From: Spirogloea muscicola
Taxonomy: Eukaryota > Streptophyta > Zygnematophyceae > Spirogloeales > Spirogloeaceae
Direction: 5' to 3'
NCBI GenBank assembly: GCA_009602725.1
Contig: WELB01000033.1
Coordinates: forward strand, 506,856-570,855
DNA: 64,000 nucleotides
A model generated the notes under the pieces. It did not search any database. It saw nothing but the letters and a program-made list of their open reading frames with translations, and was not told the origin of the DNA. The position numbers and the translations under genes are program-made. Of the stretch, positions 1-10,734 are shown piece after piece. The stretch's first letter is position 1. The number at the start of each line of letters is the position of its first letter.

Positions 1-211
1 GCAGGGTGCTGCCCTTCCCGGTGGCTCGGTGCCTTTGGGTCTGGTGTCCTGCTACCGTATGCGACTGTCTATGTCCCTGCAGCGCTCCCAAGCGCTTGCT
101 TTGCACCGCCGCGCTGGTCGCGCCCTTGCAGCAGCCTCTGGCTTGCGCAGCGGGGTTGCTCTTCCTCCCCTCAGCTCATCTGACTTCTTACTGCTGACAC
201 GGGGGTATTGA
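1..211 (+). mobile_element. LINE 3' fragment (end of ORF)
   Basis: The 3' end of a non-LTR retrotransposon ORF, cut by the window edge. The reading frame from about 29 to the stop at 211 encodes the family's C-terminus: an RM-L-SLQR-like start, an AGRALAAASG motif, and an ending of LLLTRGY followed by a stop. The same C-terminus recurs at about 4.6, 12.6, 46.5 and 60.4 kb on the plus strand and near 3.0 and 11.2 kb on the minus strand. Only the last 60 or so codons are present, so this copy is a dead 5'-truncated insertion, or the end of a longer one that lies outside the window. Confidence 0.75.
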
Positions 212-354
212 GGGCGCCCTGTCTGCCTAGCCTTTGGCTCCGTCATGAACACCTGTATGCATCTGGCTGGCATTTCACAGCCGATTCTTTCATATCAGCA
301 GCCGCTTTCTCTCCCCGCCACCGCCATCCGGAGCTGCCCGCCGCCGCCCTTGAC

Positions 355-398
<44 letters not shown>

Positions 399-723
399 AG
401 GAGGAAATTGGTGTTGACGGCGGGTGGCTCGGACCAGTTTCTGAGCCGTAGGTGGGAACAGCGGGCGCGCTCGTCGGCGGTGCCGGCGTCGCCAGTGATG
501 GCGGCAGCGGCACCGCCGTGGTGAGGCTCCTCCTCCTGAGCCGGCGGACGGGCGTTCACTTCCGCGAGCTCGCCGAAGTCCGGCGCCAGGAAGTGGTTCT
601 TGGCGCGGAGGGCGGGTGGGAGGTCGGGGGGGGCCCTCCCGCTCGATGCGCGGCAGCGGAGGAGGCGGCGGCGGCGGCGGAGGCGGCGGCGGCGGGCGGG
701 CAATGCGGGCTCAGTGAAGAGCC
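212..723. other. GC-rich 5' flank with CCG/GGC runs
   Basis: No gene was found here. The stretch holds a pure CCG-type triplet run around 354-400 and interrupted GGC runs around 658-700, just ahead of the ATG at 724. It probably contains the promoter and 5' UTR of the downstream gene. Apparent poly-Arg, poly-Gly, poly-Ala and poly-Pro frames on both strands come from the triplet runs and are not evidence for proteins. Confidence 0.5.
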
Positions 724-2068
724 ATGGAGAAAGGCCGGGACGCCAAGCCGCAGCCGCCGAAGGCGGCCGCCGCGGCCGCCGCCGCCAAGAAGGCCAAGCC
801 CGAGGCCAAGCACAAGGTCTGCGCGCCGCCGCCGCTTCTGCTGCCTATGCTGCAGCTCCTCGCTGCCGCGGCATTGCATGTAGGCGGATTTGTGGGTGAG
901 GTCTGCGCACGAGAAGCCGTCTCTGCTGCTGCCTGATGTCCATGTGGAGCTCTCTTCCACAACGGTGAGGCCTCCAGCAAAGAGACGGCGGCAGCAGCAG
1001 CGGCAGCCGTGGCGGCATTACGGTATCGTGGAGGACCACAAAAACAACCACAGTGAGCGCGGCAGCTGCCGCCAAGAAGAAGGCCCCGAGCGCCAAGCCG
1101 GACGGCAAGAAGGAGCGCAAGGTGTACGATTCGCCGGGCCAGAAGCACGACCCTCCTGAGGAGGTGACCCAATGCCCCCCGTCACCAGTGGCTTCGGCAG
1201 CTTTGCTCAGCGGCGAGGTGGGGCTCGTGGAGCTGAGCGTCGCTCTGTGAGGATTGGTGGATGCAGAGGGACCCGTTGCGGCTGTTTTATGAGAGCCTGC
1301 GGCAGCAGAACCCGGCGAGTGAGATGGCAGAAGTCTGGTGAGCGCCCAGCTCTAATTCTTCCCTCTGTTCTCGGAGGTCGTGGTCATGACATGCCACCGT
1401 CACTTCTGTCAAGGCCAGGAAGACCGACGGAAAGCAGTTGTGCAAACTTGCTGCATTCACACGTAAGATTAGCCGCAGATAAACTAAAATTTACTGACAG
1501 CTGCAATTGCACTGTGAGCAAGTCTGCAGCCCGTTCTTCGCTTTAGAGCTTCTCTTGCTGACAGTGTGGCGCGAGTCACCGCTGTTAATCCCCGCTGTGC
1601 AGGCTGCTTGAGCATGGCATGCTGGCTTTGGATCAGGCTAAGAAGGCCTTCGAGAGATACCAGCGGCGCAAGGGCAAGAGCAGCGTGCTGCCTTCGAAAA
1701 AGCCCAAGAGCCCATCAGCAGCAAATGGTGCTGCAGGAAAGGCCGTGGTTGTGCGTGCGACGAAGAAGGTTGAGGTGAAGAGGAGTGCAACGCCCGTGGC
1801 AGCGTCGCCTGTAGCGGCCAGTGCGACCGGGCCTGCAAAGGCGCAGGTGAAAGTGGAGGTCCGGCAGAGCGCGGCGGTGGTCAAGGTGGAGGCCAAGCCT
1901 GCAGCGGTCAAGGTGGAGGCCAAGCCTGCAGCGGCCACAAATGGTGCCACGGCTGCCAATGGGGGGTCGACCTCGGCTGCCGGCCACAAGCGCAGGGCGC
2001 TATTTGCAGAGAGCGACGAAGACGATGACGACGACCTGCCACTAAGCAAGCGGCAGGTGAAGTACTGA
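724..2068 (+). CDS. Conserved plant protein of unknown function (DPLR-FYESL family)
   Basis: Four exons can be read. Exon 1 (724-816) is an Ala/Lys-rich start. Exon 2 has an uncertain 5' edge and ends at 1163, encoding KKERKVYDSPGQKHDPPEE. Exon 3 (1267-1337) encodes RDPLRLFYESLRQQNPASEM. Exon 4 (1603-2068) encodes LLEHGMLALDQAKKAFERYQ, then a long Ala/Lys/Val tail with near-repeated VKVEAKPAA units and an acidic EDDDDD patch before a basic end. Phases agree at the exon 3/4 junction. The block K-VY-PGQK-DPPEE, DPLR-FYESL, SEMAE-W and A-KAFE is one I know from uncharacterised land-plant proteins. I do not know its function. The basic tail and acidic patch suggest a nuclear or nucleic-acid-associated protein, which is inference only. 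Confidence 0.75.
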
Positions 2069-2786
2069 AGACTGCTGGTCACTGTGGACAGGGGGAGAGC
2101 AAATGTGGCCCCTTTGTGAGGTGAGCCGCACAGCGCGGCGTCAAAGATTGGCCCTCCAGATTCTGTGAGGAAATTTTGTCCCTGTTGTTGGATGCAGCTG
2201 CTGGTGCAGGACCTTGCAAGTCGACTTGTGGCTGCAAAAGCTTGGCTGTGGCGGGAGAGTCTGCATGCCCGTACATTCTGGCATTGTGTATCTCACCTGA
2301 CTCCTCTCAATGGCCGAGCTGATCCCATCAGCAGTGGGCTGTCTGAGCTTGGGGGCAAGGGCTGCTTCTTTCTTGTGTTGCCAAGTGACAGGAGCCAGCT
2401 GGGCTTTGTCGAAGCCCCGGGCAACAAATGCAGGGAGCTGCAGTGCCAGATGCTGAACTCCACCACCCGCCTTGAATAAAAAGTTGACTGTGGTAGAGCT
2501 TGGGTCGTTGGCTGTTACTTTGCAAGCTTGTACATCGGACACGTTCTGTGAGCTTTCCATTTGAGCAACACAGAAGAAATGCGTGAAGTGTGATGCTCTC
2601 TACTGGCACGCACTTGAGCACCATTGGCACAGCTTATGGCCATGTTGCTTGGGGTTGGGATGTGTGTGAGAAGGCATGCTCCGAAGGTCGAGCGACAAGC
2701 AGAGCAGATCATAGGATCCTCCTGGCACTTGTCGGGTGCATCAGGTTGGCATGATGGCCTTACTAAGGGTGAGGCCGTGGTTTCGG
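2069..2786. other. Intergenic, 3' flank; no gene seen
   Basis: Balanced-composition sequence between the stop of the upstream gene and the 3' end of a minus-strand LINE copy. It probably includes the 3' UTR of the upstream gene. Only short reading frames without family similarity are present. Confidence 0.4.
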
Positions 2787-3190
2787 GAAAGTGCTCGCCC
2801 ATTGAGAATAGGAGCTGGTAAAACCAGCCCGAAAAAGAATGAACAGAGTACGAGAAGGGGGCCAGGGGAAGCGCTAAGAAACAGAAATAAGCAGCTACGA
2901 ATCACTCAGTAACCTCTGCTAAGCAGCCGCAGGTCGGAGATGCTAGGCTCGTTGAAGTGGGTCTTCTGGCCAAGGCCAGAGGCAGCAGCGAGGGCTCTGC
3001 CGGCACGAAGATGCAACGCCCTGGCCATAGACCTCTGCAGCGAGACGGCCAGGCGCATTCGATACACTTGCGCCAGCGACCCGGCTGCAGGAAAGTCTAC
3101 CGGCTCCCCATGGAAGCGACGGGCGATGGTGTGGCGGGCGAGCTGGGTGAGCAGCTCGAGCCACAGAGCGCCCAGCGCCCCCGGGAGCTC
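2787..3190 (-). mobile_element. LINE 3' fragment, minus strand
   Basis: A reverse-strand copy of the element seen at 4165-4910 and 12459-12820. Read on the minus strand it gives the end of the ORF (HTIARRFHGEPVDFPAAGSL, then RSMARALHLRAGRALAAASG and a final LRLLSRGY stop near 2906). After it comes the 3' tail with the GGGCTGG-type hairpin and the terminal block containing ATGGGCGAGCACTTTC. Similarity to the other copies stops near 3190. It is 5'-truncated and cannot be active alone. Host sequence with a possible MLF-like exon begins about 200 bases further on. Confidence 0.8.
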
Positions 3191-3399
3191 CTGGATGCCC
3201 ACGCTCCTGGCGCTCACGGCCTGCGCCCAGAGACGTGCCAAATTGCAGGCGGTTCCTCCGAGGCGAGCTCCAAGTCCAGAGCGCAAGCCGGGAGTAGACG
3301 ACACAGCGGCGCCGCCACCGACATACATGGCCACGGCTGGAGCGAGCGACTTCGGCTATCGGGGCGGCCAGAGCGCACTTGGCGGCGGTCGAGGGGCGA

Positions 3400-3600
3400 G
3401 GCGAGGGGTGAGAAGGGCGGGGGGCGCGCCGAAGGGCGCGCCGTGAAGAAGGGGTCGGCGAAGGAATCGCGGCCGCCGAAGAGGCCCGCCAGCAGGCCGC
3501 CGTTACCGTCGCCGCCGCCGACAAAGGTCCGACGGCGGCGGCGGCGGCGGCGGCGGGCGGCCGTTGCGCGCCATGGCGGCGCGGCGGCGAGGTCGCACAC
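3400..3600 (-). pseudogene. Possible first-exon fragment of a plant MLF-like protein
   Basis: The minus strand encodes a Gly-rich stretch ending in LLAGLFGGRDSFADPFFT. It resembles the FGGRDPFDDPFFTRP-type motif I associate with plant proteins related to myeloid leukemia factor. The obvious upstream ATG lies in another frame and that frame closes before the motif, and no further exon of such a gene is recognisable downstream, where a LINE 3' end begins. It could be a broken first exon, an exon with a short assembly error, or a coincidence in GC-rich DNA. The function of plant MLF-like proteins is poorly known. Confidence 0.3.
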
Positions 3601-3860
3601 AGCTCCTCGGGGCTACACTGTCGGCAGACACGTGTCCACTACACTAGTCTCAGCGAGAGAGTGGGGAACTGCACTTGAGTGGTGGAGAATAGCAGTTTTT
3701 CCCAATTTCCTCGTGACCGAAAGTCGTACGGAAAAAGCAGGAAAACCCAATATCACGAACCGCCGAAACCCAAATCGACGGCTGACGCCCTGTCAATCGG
3801 ACTGCTGCAAGCTAACCAGATCTCGATCGGACGGCGTAGAAAAATTATTGCGGCCTGAAC

Positions 3861-3932
3861 TGTGGCCGCCGGGAGTCGAGCCCGGGTCTCCACGGCCACA
3901 ACGTGGGATTCTTACCACTAAACTACGGCCAC
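3861..3932 (-). tRNA. tRNA-His (anticodon GTG)
   Basis: The minus strand folds as a full cloverleaf. The acceptor stem GTGGCCG pairs with CGGCCAC and is followed by an A discriminator. The D arm contains GTTTAGTGGTAAGAAT. The anticodon stem CCACG/CGTGG holds the loop TTGTGGC, giving anticodon GTG. The T stem CCGGG/CCCGG holds loop CTCGACT. No intron is present and CCA is not encoded, as expected for a eukaryotic nuclear tRNA gene. It closely resembles plant cytosolic tRNA-His. The G-1 base needed for histidylation would be added after transcription. Confidence 0.93.
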
Positions 3933-4164
3933 TCGCGATTTTACCCGCTCGCGTGGAATGTGTCACAGGTTGGCCGGAGAACCTATAATAACTTTCGGAA
4001 GTGAGCAAGGCGCGCGGTTGCCGTGAGATTCCGAAACGAGAGAGAAGTGCTCCGAAAGGGCGGCCAATCTCGATAATGCCAACACTGTTGTTCGGGCGAA
4101 GAGCTAGTGCAGTGGGGCCACAACGAAGAAGTGGCACTCCCATTGGGGGGAAGGGCTGTGAGAA

Positions 4165-4910
4165 GCCAGATGCGTGGCGATGCATGGCGATGCGGTGCAT
4201 GGCATCCTGTTGGAGGCTGGCTTCTCCATGGCAGTGGAGCACTCACGCATCATGCCGATCCAGGAAAGGGCCGACGGTCTCCACGCCCGGCGTGTAGACC
4301 TGGTGGCCACCCCACAGGCCGGCGGGCCACGTCTTCTCCTGGACGTGGTGACAAGCGACGCATACGACCGCTCACACCCAGCCCAATGTGCCACCAAGGC
4401 TGGGTATGCGGTCGCCTGCGCCGCTCGGGCTAAAGAGCTCAAGTACGCCGACCATCCGCGGGAAGACGAGTTCTTCCCGTTGGCAATTGACACCCATGGG
4501 GCGCTGGGCGCTCGGTGGCTCGAGCTGCTCACCCAGCTCGCCCGCCACACCATCGCCCGTCGCTTCCATGGGGAGCCGGTAGACTTTCCTGCAGCCGGGT
4601 CGCTGGCGCAAGTGTATCGAATGCGCCTGGCCGTCTCGCTGCAGAGGTCTATGGCCCGGGCGCTGCACCTTCGTGCCGGCAGAGCCCTCGCTGCTGCCTC
4701 TGGCTCTGGCCAGGGGACCCACTTCCAGGAGCCCAGCATCTCTGATCTGCGGCTGCTTAGCAGGGGTTACTGAGTGATTCGTAGCTGCTTTGTTTCTTTG
4801 TGTGCTTGTTTTTCTTAGCGCTTCCCCTGGCCCCCTTCGCGTACTCTGTTCATTCTTATTTGGGCTGGCTTTTCCAACCCCCTTCCTCAATGGGCGAGCA
4901 CTTTCTTCTC
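4165..4910 (+). mobile_element. LINE 3' end with endonuclease-like C-terminal domain
   Basis: The longest intact C-terminal reading frame of this element family in the window, with stop at 4771-4773. It encodes about 195 residues: a region matching the VHGILLEAGF segment of related RT proteins, then RVDLVATPQ, LLLDVVTSDAYDRS and ARAKELKYADHP. This layout resembles the PD-(D/E)XK restriction-like domain at the C-terminus of some LINE reverse transcriptases. It is followed by GALGARWLELLTQLARHTIA and the conserved end DLRLLSRGY. The 3' UTR has the GGGCTGG hairpin and ends in CAATGGGCGAGCACTTTC. The reverse transcriptase core is missing, so this is a 5'-truncated insertion. Confidence 0.8.
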
Positions 4911-5960
4911 GACACAACAGCTCTTACCGTGTACAAGCTAGGGGCTGCATACAAGAAAGAAGAAAGACGCTTTGAGGAGAGGGCGGAGGCTGTGAGAGAA
5001 GTGCGCACCCATAGAGAAGAGGCCAACCCAGAAAAGTGTATGGACAAAGTTCGAAGGGGCCAGAAAAAGCGCAGAAAGCCAGCCCAGAACAGGCGAGGCG
5101 ACGCGAGGCGAGGGACAGCTATTTATTGCAATGGAAGGCAATGCTTGTGGGAGGCCAGCCCAAAGGTACGTACACGCCGCGGGCTCTCAGGCCCTGGTAT
5201 GTCAAAAGCTCCTCTCCATCCCCATGCAGCCGCATGCCGTGCCATAGCTGCTGCTTCTGAGTCTCGTTGGGGTGCCTCTATTCCAGCTGCCAGTACTCCG
5301 ACTTGCGGCTGACGACTCGAGAGTACGAAGCTCCCATTCGCTGTAGTCTCTTGCATAGCTGTGGAGTTTTTGGCGGCTTTCGGACCCATAGACTTTGTAC
5401 AATGGGTTGGCCATACACCGCCATTGTCTTACTTTGGAAGAGCTTATTTTCTTGTTCATTCTTTCTGGACTGGCCATTCACAGCTCCCACCCTCTTAGCC
5501 TAAACGAAGAGCTCTTACAAACTAATGCGATGGCTGTGAGGGCCAGCCCAGAAGAAAGAAAGATTGTCCGGAAAAGGCAGCTTCCATATGGGGCGAGGGC
5601 TGTAAGAGGCCAGCCCTTTGCATAGGGTATCCGTTTTGTAGCCCAACTATTCACACTAGCTTTCCTGCACTGTGCATCTGCTCAATGCAGCCTCCGTTTA
5701 TCTCCTGCGCTCTGCGACCCTTCCCCCTTCACGACATTTGCGAGGTCCTGGACATAGGGACCACAGCTAGGACTGCTCGGCAGTGCCGCGGTGTGACGCG
5801 CACTGGCGGCAGGCTGCGGCGGCGTGGCGCAGCGGCAGGATAGGAATGGAACAGCTATTACAGAATGCGGCGATCGCTGTGAGAGGCCAGCCCAGAAGGA
5901 ATGGACAAGGTCCAAAAGAGCCTGAAAGTGCGGACCTACTCACCAGACCTCTGCAAATAG
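4911..5960. repeat. Cluster of decayed LINE tails and hairpin units
   Basis: No host gene was found. Decayed C-terminus remnants (plus strand, about 5200-5345) resemble the 46.4-46.6 kb copy. Several short pieces carry the family's tail hairpin, which reads GGGCTGG, a short loop, then CCAGCC or a variant ending ACAGCC. These are near 5010-5050, 5150-5165, 5465-5490, 5530-5560, 5610-5625 and 5875-5915, on both strands. Some pieces also carry GGACCTTGTCCATTC or its complement. This is nested, repeatedly inserted and eroded repeat DNA. Confidence 0.55.
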
Positions 5961-6220
5961 ACGCCTAATAGAAGAAGAAGTAGCTCAATAACCTCTGATA
6001 AAGTACTGCAGGTCAACGCTCTGCTAAGTCTACAATCTCAGAAAAGGAGTCAGTCGTCGCAACAATGTCAAGTTGGAGACTGCAACGGGCGGCACTGATA
6101 GCACCATCGAAGTCACAAAAGAACCCTTGAATATTTGTCTTGAATGGGGAGCACCCTTTGTCCAGAACCACAGTCTCAGCTTTTTGCATGACCACCAGGG
6201 CTGACGATTACGATATACTG

Positions 6221-6294
6221 TTGGGTGCCGGTTTACTTGTACTAGTAGGCTTTGGAGTTGGGTGCCGGTTTACTTGTACTAGTAGGCTTTGGAG
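6221..6294. repeat. Tandem duplication, 37 bp x 2
   Basis: Two adjacent identical 37-base units, 6221-6257 and 6258-6294, each starting TTGGGTGCCGG and ending GGCTTTGGAG. The surrounding 5961-6970 region has no recognisable gene. Confidence 0.9.
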
Positions 6295-6967
6295 TAGACT
6301 ATCAACCCAAGCAAGCTTGGTATAGGCCTCCGTTGCGAAACTGTAATGCGACCAAGGTTTCAGTGCCATTACTTGTTCGAGGGAACCAGTCTGCTAATTT
6401 TCCGGCACACAGTGGCATGGTTGCAGGTGTGCCTAGTGCACCAGGCAAACCCAAAAGAAATGACAACATGGATTCTAATTCCAGAGACAGGTCAACGCAT
6501 GATGCGTTCTGACAGATCTCTGGTACACGATCTGCAGTCGCGCAATCTTGTGTGCAGATCTCGGCCAAGGAGGATCTGCGGTCCTAATCAAAGGATGATC
6601 TATCACCGCAGGTGAGGAATCCAAAGTATGGCTCAGGAATGTTACTCACCGTATGCCAAGCTGCTCCAGCGCTGCCGCATTACTGGCAGGCATCTCTTGC
6701 TCCTGCATCCTGCCAAGAAGGTGTAGATGCAAAGCAAGATTGCAGTGCAGGTGGAAAGCCTAACCCAAAGACTGTTGTCGCGGGTCAAGAAGACCGGGAT
6801 ACCCTTTGTAAGCCACACAGACCCGACTATAATGGGTGCGTGACATGATCGTGGTCTAGTGTCCTCACTTGCCGCATACAGTCTCAGCATTACCGTGAAT
6901 CGTGACAGTGAGTCCATGTCATTGTTCTTGCTGTTGCCTCATCCTTGCGAGCCACACTCGACGCTTG

Positions 6968-7135
6968 GTGACTGTCACTGAGACCCTTCATTGGGCGACG
7001 ATCGGGTTACTGTCACTAAGACCCTTCTTTGGGCGACGTTTGGGTGACCGTCACTAAGACCTATAATTGGGCGACATTTGACGTACAGTCACTAAGGCCC
7101 TTCATCGGTCGGGTTTTGAGATACCGGTCACTATC
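6968..7135. repeat. Minisatellite, 38-bp unit, about 4.4 copies
   Basis: GTCACT starts at 6974, 7012, 7050 and 7088, an exact spacing of 38 bases, and a degraded fifth copy begins near 7127. Each unit contains GTCACTRAGACC and TTGGGCGAC. Units differ by substitutions only, so the array is fairly old. No coding frame runs through it. Confidence 0.9.
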
Positions 7136-7943
7136 CAGAATCGATTCTGCTACTTGATGCTCGACATTCTGGGTTTCATCCCAGTGTGGCTGGATGCTTG
7201 GATTTTACTTTGCTTGTGTGTGGGATACTCTGAAGAAGACAGTGTCAACTCGCATTGTCTTGTGCTTCCCATATATGCCCACAAATGACTGGTTTGCAAA
7301 ACTTGTCTGGATTTAGGGTGACCCAACTCCACAGCCTCTGCCAGGACTCGCAGTCGGGGCGGCGGGGGGGCGGGGAAGGGGGGGATTAACTAGCTCACTC
7401 CATACAACTCTTTGACTTATGTACCATCTGTTGTTCACATATATCCTATTATGCGGTCACATCTAGAATTCGCTGGCTTCTTCCTATACTTTGTTCTGGT
7501 TTGCTCTACCTACCACGTAGAATGTCTGACCCGTCGTTCGGACCATCTACAGTCTACCCTAACGACGTGGTGCGGCAGTCGACACTGTAAAGCACGACGA
7601 GGGGGGGGAGGGGGGTAAAGAGGCGCGGGGTGCGCACGAGATATAAGGGAGGCCAACTCAAGCCAAAAAAACATTGTTCAAGCAGAAACCAGTGGAAGGC
7701 TACATAATAGCAGAGCCCTACGTTGAGGCGGCCAAGGTGACAGTGTGACAATAGTGCCCAAGAGTGAGCACGTACAAGTCCGACGAGCCAAGTCGGGAAG
7801 CGAAGGAAGAAACAGCTCTCATTGAGAATGGTGAGAGCGTCGTCCACATCGATGGACACGATAGGTAGTGTAAGCAATAACTACGTTATCCGGATCACAT
7901 TCCCAATCGAGTCCCCGGTCTGCATCGACGACTTCTACGTGCA
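7136..7943. other. Intergenic with two G-rich tracts; no gene seen
   Basis: There are G-run clusters at about 7357-7385 and 7600-7617, the second with eight and six consecutive G. They could form G-quadruplexes on the plus strand. A short segment near 7640-7710 (GGGAGGCCAACTCAAGCC, then ACATTGTTCAAGCAG) resembles sequence at about 10090-10125 and 54925-54960, so it is a dispersed repeat of unknown type. No gene is supported. Confidence 0.45.
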
Positions 7944-9926
7944 CTATTTGCACACATGCCCTCGGAGAACATGCGGGTTGTTTGCCGAGCAATCCGACAG
8001 CAAAGCTGCATCAAGCGCAGAGCAGCGCGAAGCTCTGCTGTAACTGAGTTTGGGGCACGAAGAGAGAAGGTCGAGGACTAACTCCATTGTCACACCGTCG
8101 CACTCTCTCAAGCGCACCTCTTGCAAATACGGGGACGCCTTTGCTATCGCAGCCACGTCTTGCCAGTGCACTCTTGTGCAGATAAGAGCTCCCAGGGCCC
8201 CCAGTGGAAGACAGGCGGGCCAGGTATAGGCCCCAACTTTGAGAGTCGCCAGCTGGCTGCATCCCGCGGGCGACGAAGCCAAGATCGCGCTTCCACAATG
8301 TAATAGTGATGGGTTCATCACCAGGGAAGTTAGGTTGGGGCACCATGCACCGAACTTCCAGAAACCAACGGCTGGCTCGATGAGCAGATGACAACACTCG
8401 AGGGAGCGAAGAGATGTCACAGCGGGTGGCACCTGTGTTGTGCCGACCAGCTGGCAAGCCTCCAAGCTCAGTCCCTCCAACAGAGGGGCGTTGAGTAAGA
8501 ATGCCATGAGGATGTGAACCTCATGTCGAACCACGTCAGCGTCGCCACACAAGCGCCAGCATAGGTGGACAGTCCTCCAAGGGGTCGGGCATGCTGACGT
8601 CGGAATGAGGTGTGTGCACATGTAATCCACGCAGCCGTACGCAGCTCGAAGCCAGGGTAGCCATGGCAGTGAAGTTGACACCCGCCTCACGGGGCACGTG
8701 GAGCTCCAGCACCTCCAGCCTCGACATGCTCGCGGTCTTCGAGGGGTGCAGCCAATGGCAGCTCCAGCTCTGTTGACAATGCAGCCTCCTCACCTCGAGG
8801 CACGTGCTCAGAATCTCGCGAGCACATCGCACGGAGGGATTGGGGCAATCCCGCACGCCGAAGCCTTCCAGCAGCGGGCAGCCATGGGCCAACCGCCTGA
8901 TCCCCGCGTCCGTGATGCTGCGGCAGTTTTGCACGTGGAGTCTGCGGAGCTGGGGCATGTGCTCGGAGATCGATCCCAAGCCGACGTCTGTGATGCCGGC
9001 AGACCACTCGTTCCGGAGCCACAGCTCCAGTCCTGTCAGCCATCGGCAGGCAGCAGCTACGATGTGTATGTCTGCATCTGCTTGGGACGAGAGGACATCG
9101 GGTCAGCACTCGGGTATCTGCGACTGCACGTGAAACAGATCTGCGGGGCTCAGACACGGTGGTGCGTGGAACCGGAAGAGTATGCAGCAAGCGAGGTGTT
9201 GGAGGACATGTGATGGCGTGAGGGGAGTACCAGCAGCTCGCGAGTTGGTCACCGCGAGGCTCTCGAGGGCCTGGAAGCCGGCAACTTCGGCCACACACGT
9301 GTCATATAGCGTGAGCGCTCGCACGACGCTGCCGAGCGCGCTGATGGCCTCAAAGGCGCGCTGCGGGTCGCAGACGAAGTACTCGCCATTAATCCCGCCA
9401 GCCTGACTCGCAAGGTGGTGAGCGTCGTGAGGCCGACAGGAGGCTTGAGTCCGGGGGCGTGGGCATGGCCTCGCCCGTAGCTGAAGTCGAGACTCAGGCG
9501 CGTGAGAGAGGGGAAAGCGGCGACCAGCGCGGGGCCCAGCATCGCCGACCCCCCGAGGCGCCAGGGTTGGACCCGACCGCCGGCCCGTTCCCGCAGAGAG
9601 ACCTCCGTGATGGCGGCTCGGGCGAGGCGGCGCTACCGGCGGCATACTCACACGATGGCGGCCCAGGCCGGCGGAGCCCGCGGCCTGGCGGCGGCGCGTT
9701 CCAGCACCGCGGAGAGGCAGGCATCCGGCAGGTCGTCCATGGCGGCGGGCCTGTGGTTCTGCGGAGGGCTCCGCCTCGGGGGGGGCGGCCCCGAGCTGCC
9801 GAGTGCCGTGCATGGACTGCCGCCTCCGGACGTGATTTTGACCCGGACCGTCATATCATCCACGTCCGATTCCTCCTCTTGTGGCCGTCGGATCGCAGGG
9901 ATGAGCATGTGTCCGATCGAGGTCAT
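7944..9926 (-). pseudogene. F-box / leucine-rich-repeat protein gene, damaged or poorly resolved
   Basis: The minus strand starts with an F-box-like segment, MDDLPDACLSAVLERAA (possible starts at 9926 or 9740), followed by a donor GTGAGT. Leucine-rich repeats follow: FPSLTRLSLDFSYG, VGLTTLTTLRV, ALGSVVRALTLYDTCV, MPQLRRLHVQNCRSITDAGI, CPLLEGFGVRDCPN and RLEVLELHVPRE. Then come APLLEGLSLEACQ and YLQEVRLRECDGVT, with the last frame closing at 7944. Such proteins are usually substrate receptors of SCF ubiquitin ligases. The repeats change reading frame by one base near 9390 and again near 8550, without clear introns. The gene is therefore either decayed, or the assembly or consensus has indels here. 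Its neighbours are repeats on both sides. Confidence 0.6.
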
Positions 9927-10039
9927 CTCACGGTTGTCATGGCATCCTGACTCTGCCCCCTCCGACCGTTCGTTCGACGACCAGGCTGTGTGTCTCCGCC
10001 GTCAGATCGGATACGATGAGCCATACGATCAAGGAGATT

Positions 10040-10420
10040 ATCGAACGGACTCCAAGGGCCGAGAGAAGGCGCGCGGGGCGCATGAATTGAAATGGAGGCC
10101 AATTCAAGCCGACACATTGTTCAGGCCGAGAGGGCTCCGGGAGAAAAACAAGCACACAGAGAAACAAGCCCTTCTCCTGGCCCCCTTCTCGTACTTAATT
10201 CATTCTTTCTTGGGCTGGCTTGTCCAGCCCCTATCCTCAATGGGCAAGTCCTTTCTTCTCTCTTCCGGGAGGCCGCTTTTGTCCACTCTTTTGGGCTGGC
10301 TTTTCACAGCCACTCTGTCAATGTGGAAGCGCGCTTTCTTTGTTACGGCTCCTCTAGCGGCTCCAGAAGAAGTGGCACTCCCGATGGAGGCAAGGGCTGT
10401 TAAAAGCCAGCCCGAAAAGA
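10040..10420 (+). repeat. Composite dispersed repeats with LINE tail hairpins
   Basis: Two dispersed units are joined. Bases from about 10050 to 10130 (GGCGCGCGGGGCGCATGAATT, then GGCCAATTCAAGCC) match 54897-54960. From about 10170 to 10262 the sequence matches the LINE 3' tail, with GGGCTGG-CTTGT-CCAGCCC as a perfect 7-bp hairpin and the terminal ATGGGCAAGTCCTTTC block. Further hairpin units sit at about 10300-10320 and, inverted, at 10390-10415. No coding capacity was found. Confidence 0.6.
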
Positions 10421-10734
10421 ATTGACAAAGGTTTAAACGTGCCAAAAGTGGATGAAGGACAGGTCGTCAAAGCCCTCATAGGTTATTCCAACCCTCCTTC
10501 CCCACTCTGCCATCCGTCCTGCCACTCCTGCATCCGCCATGGGTGGCGAGCCCGAAATTTGCCGGTTTTCCTCGCCTGGGTTCGAACTTGCGACCTCTCC
10601 GCGACCTCTCGATTGGAACCGCCGTCTCTCGGCCGGGCCGCCCACTTGCCATCGCTGCAGCAGTGGTCGAGCCGTGTATCATCATGGCACACTGCTCTGA
10701 GTCGCCCGGCTGGCAAAAGGAAGAACAAGGACTC

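Noticed and set aside
290-703. Poly-Arg, poly-Gly and poly-Pro frames
   Set aside because: They are translations of CCG/GGC triplet runs in three frames on both strands, with no domain.
2957-3988. A 343-codon plus-strand frame
   Set aside because: It crosses an antisense LINE end, a GGC-rich stretch and the tRNA-His gene; no protein family was recognised.
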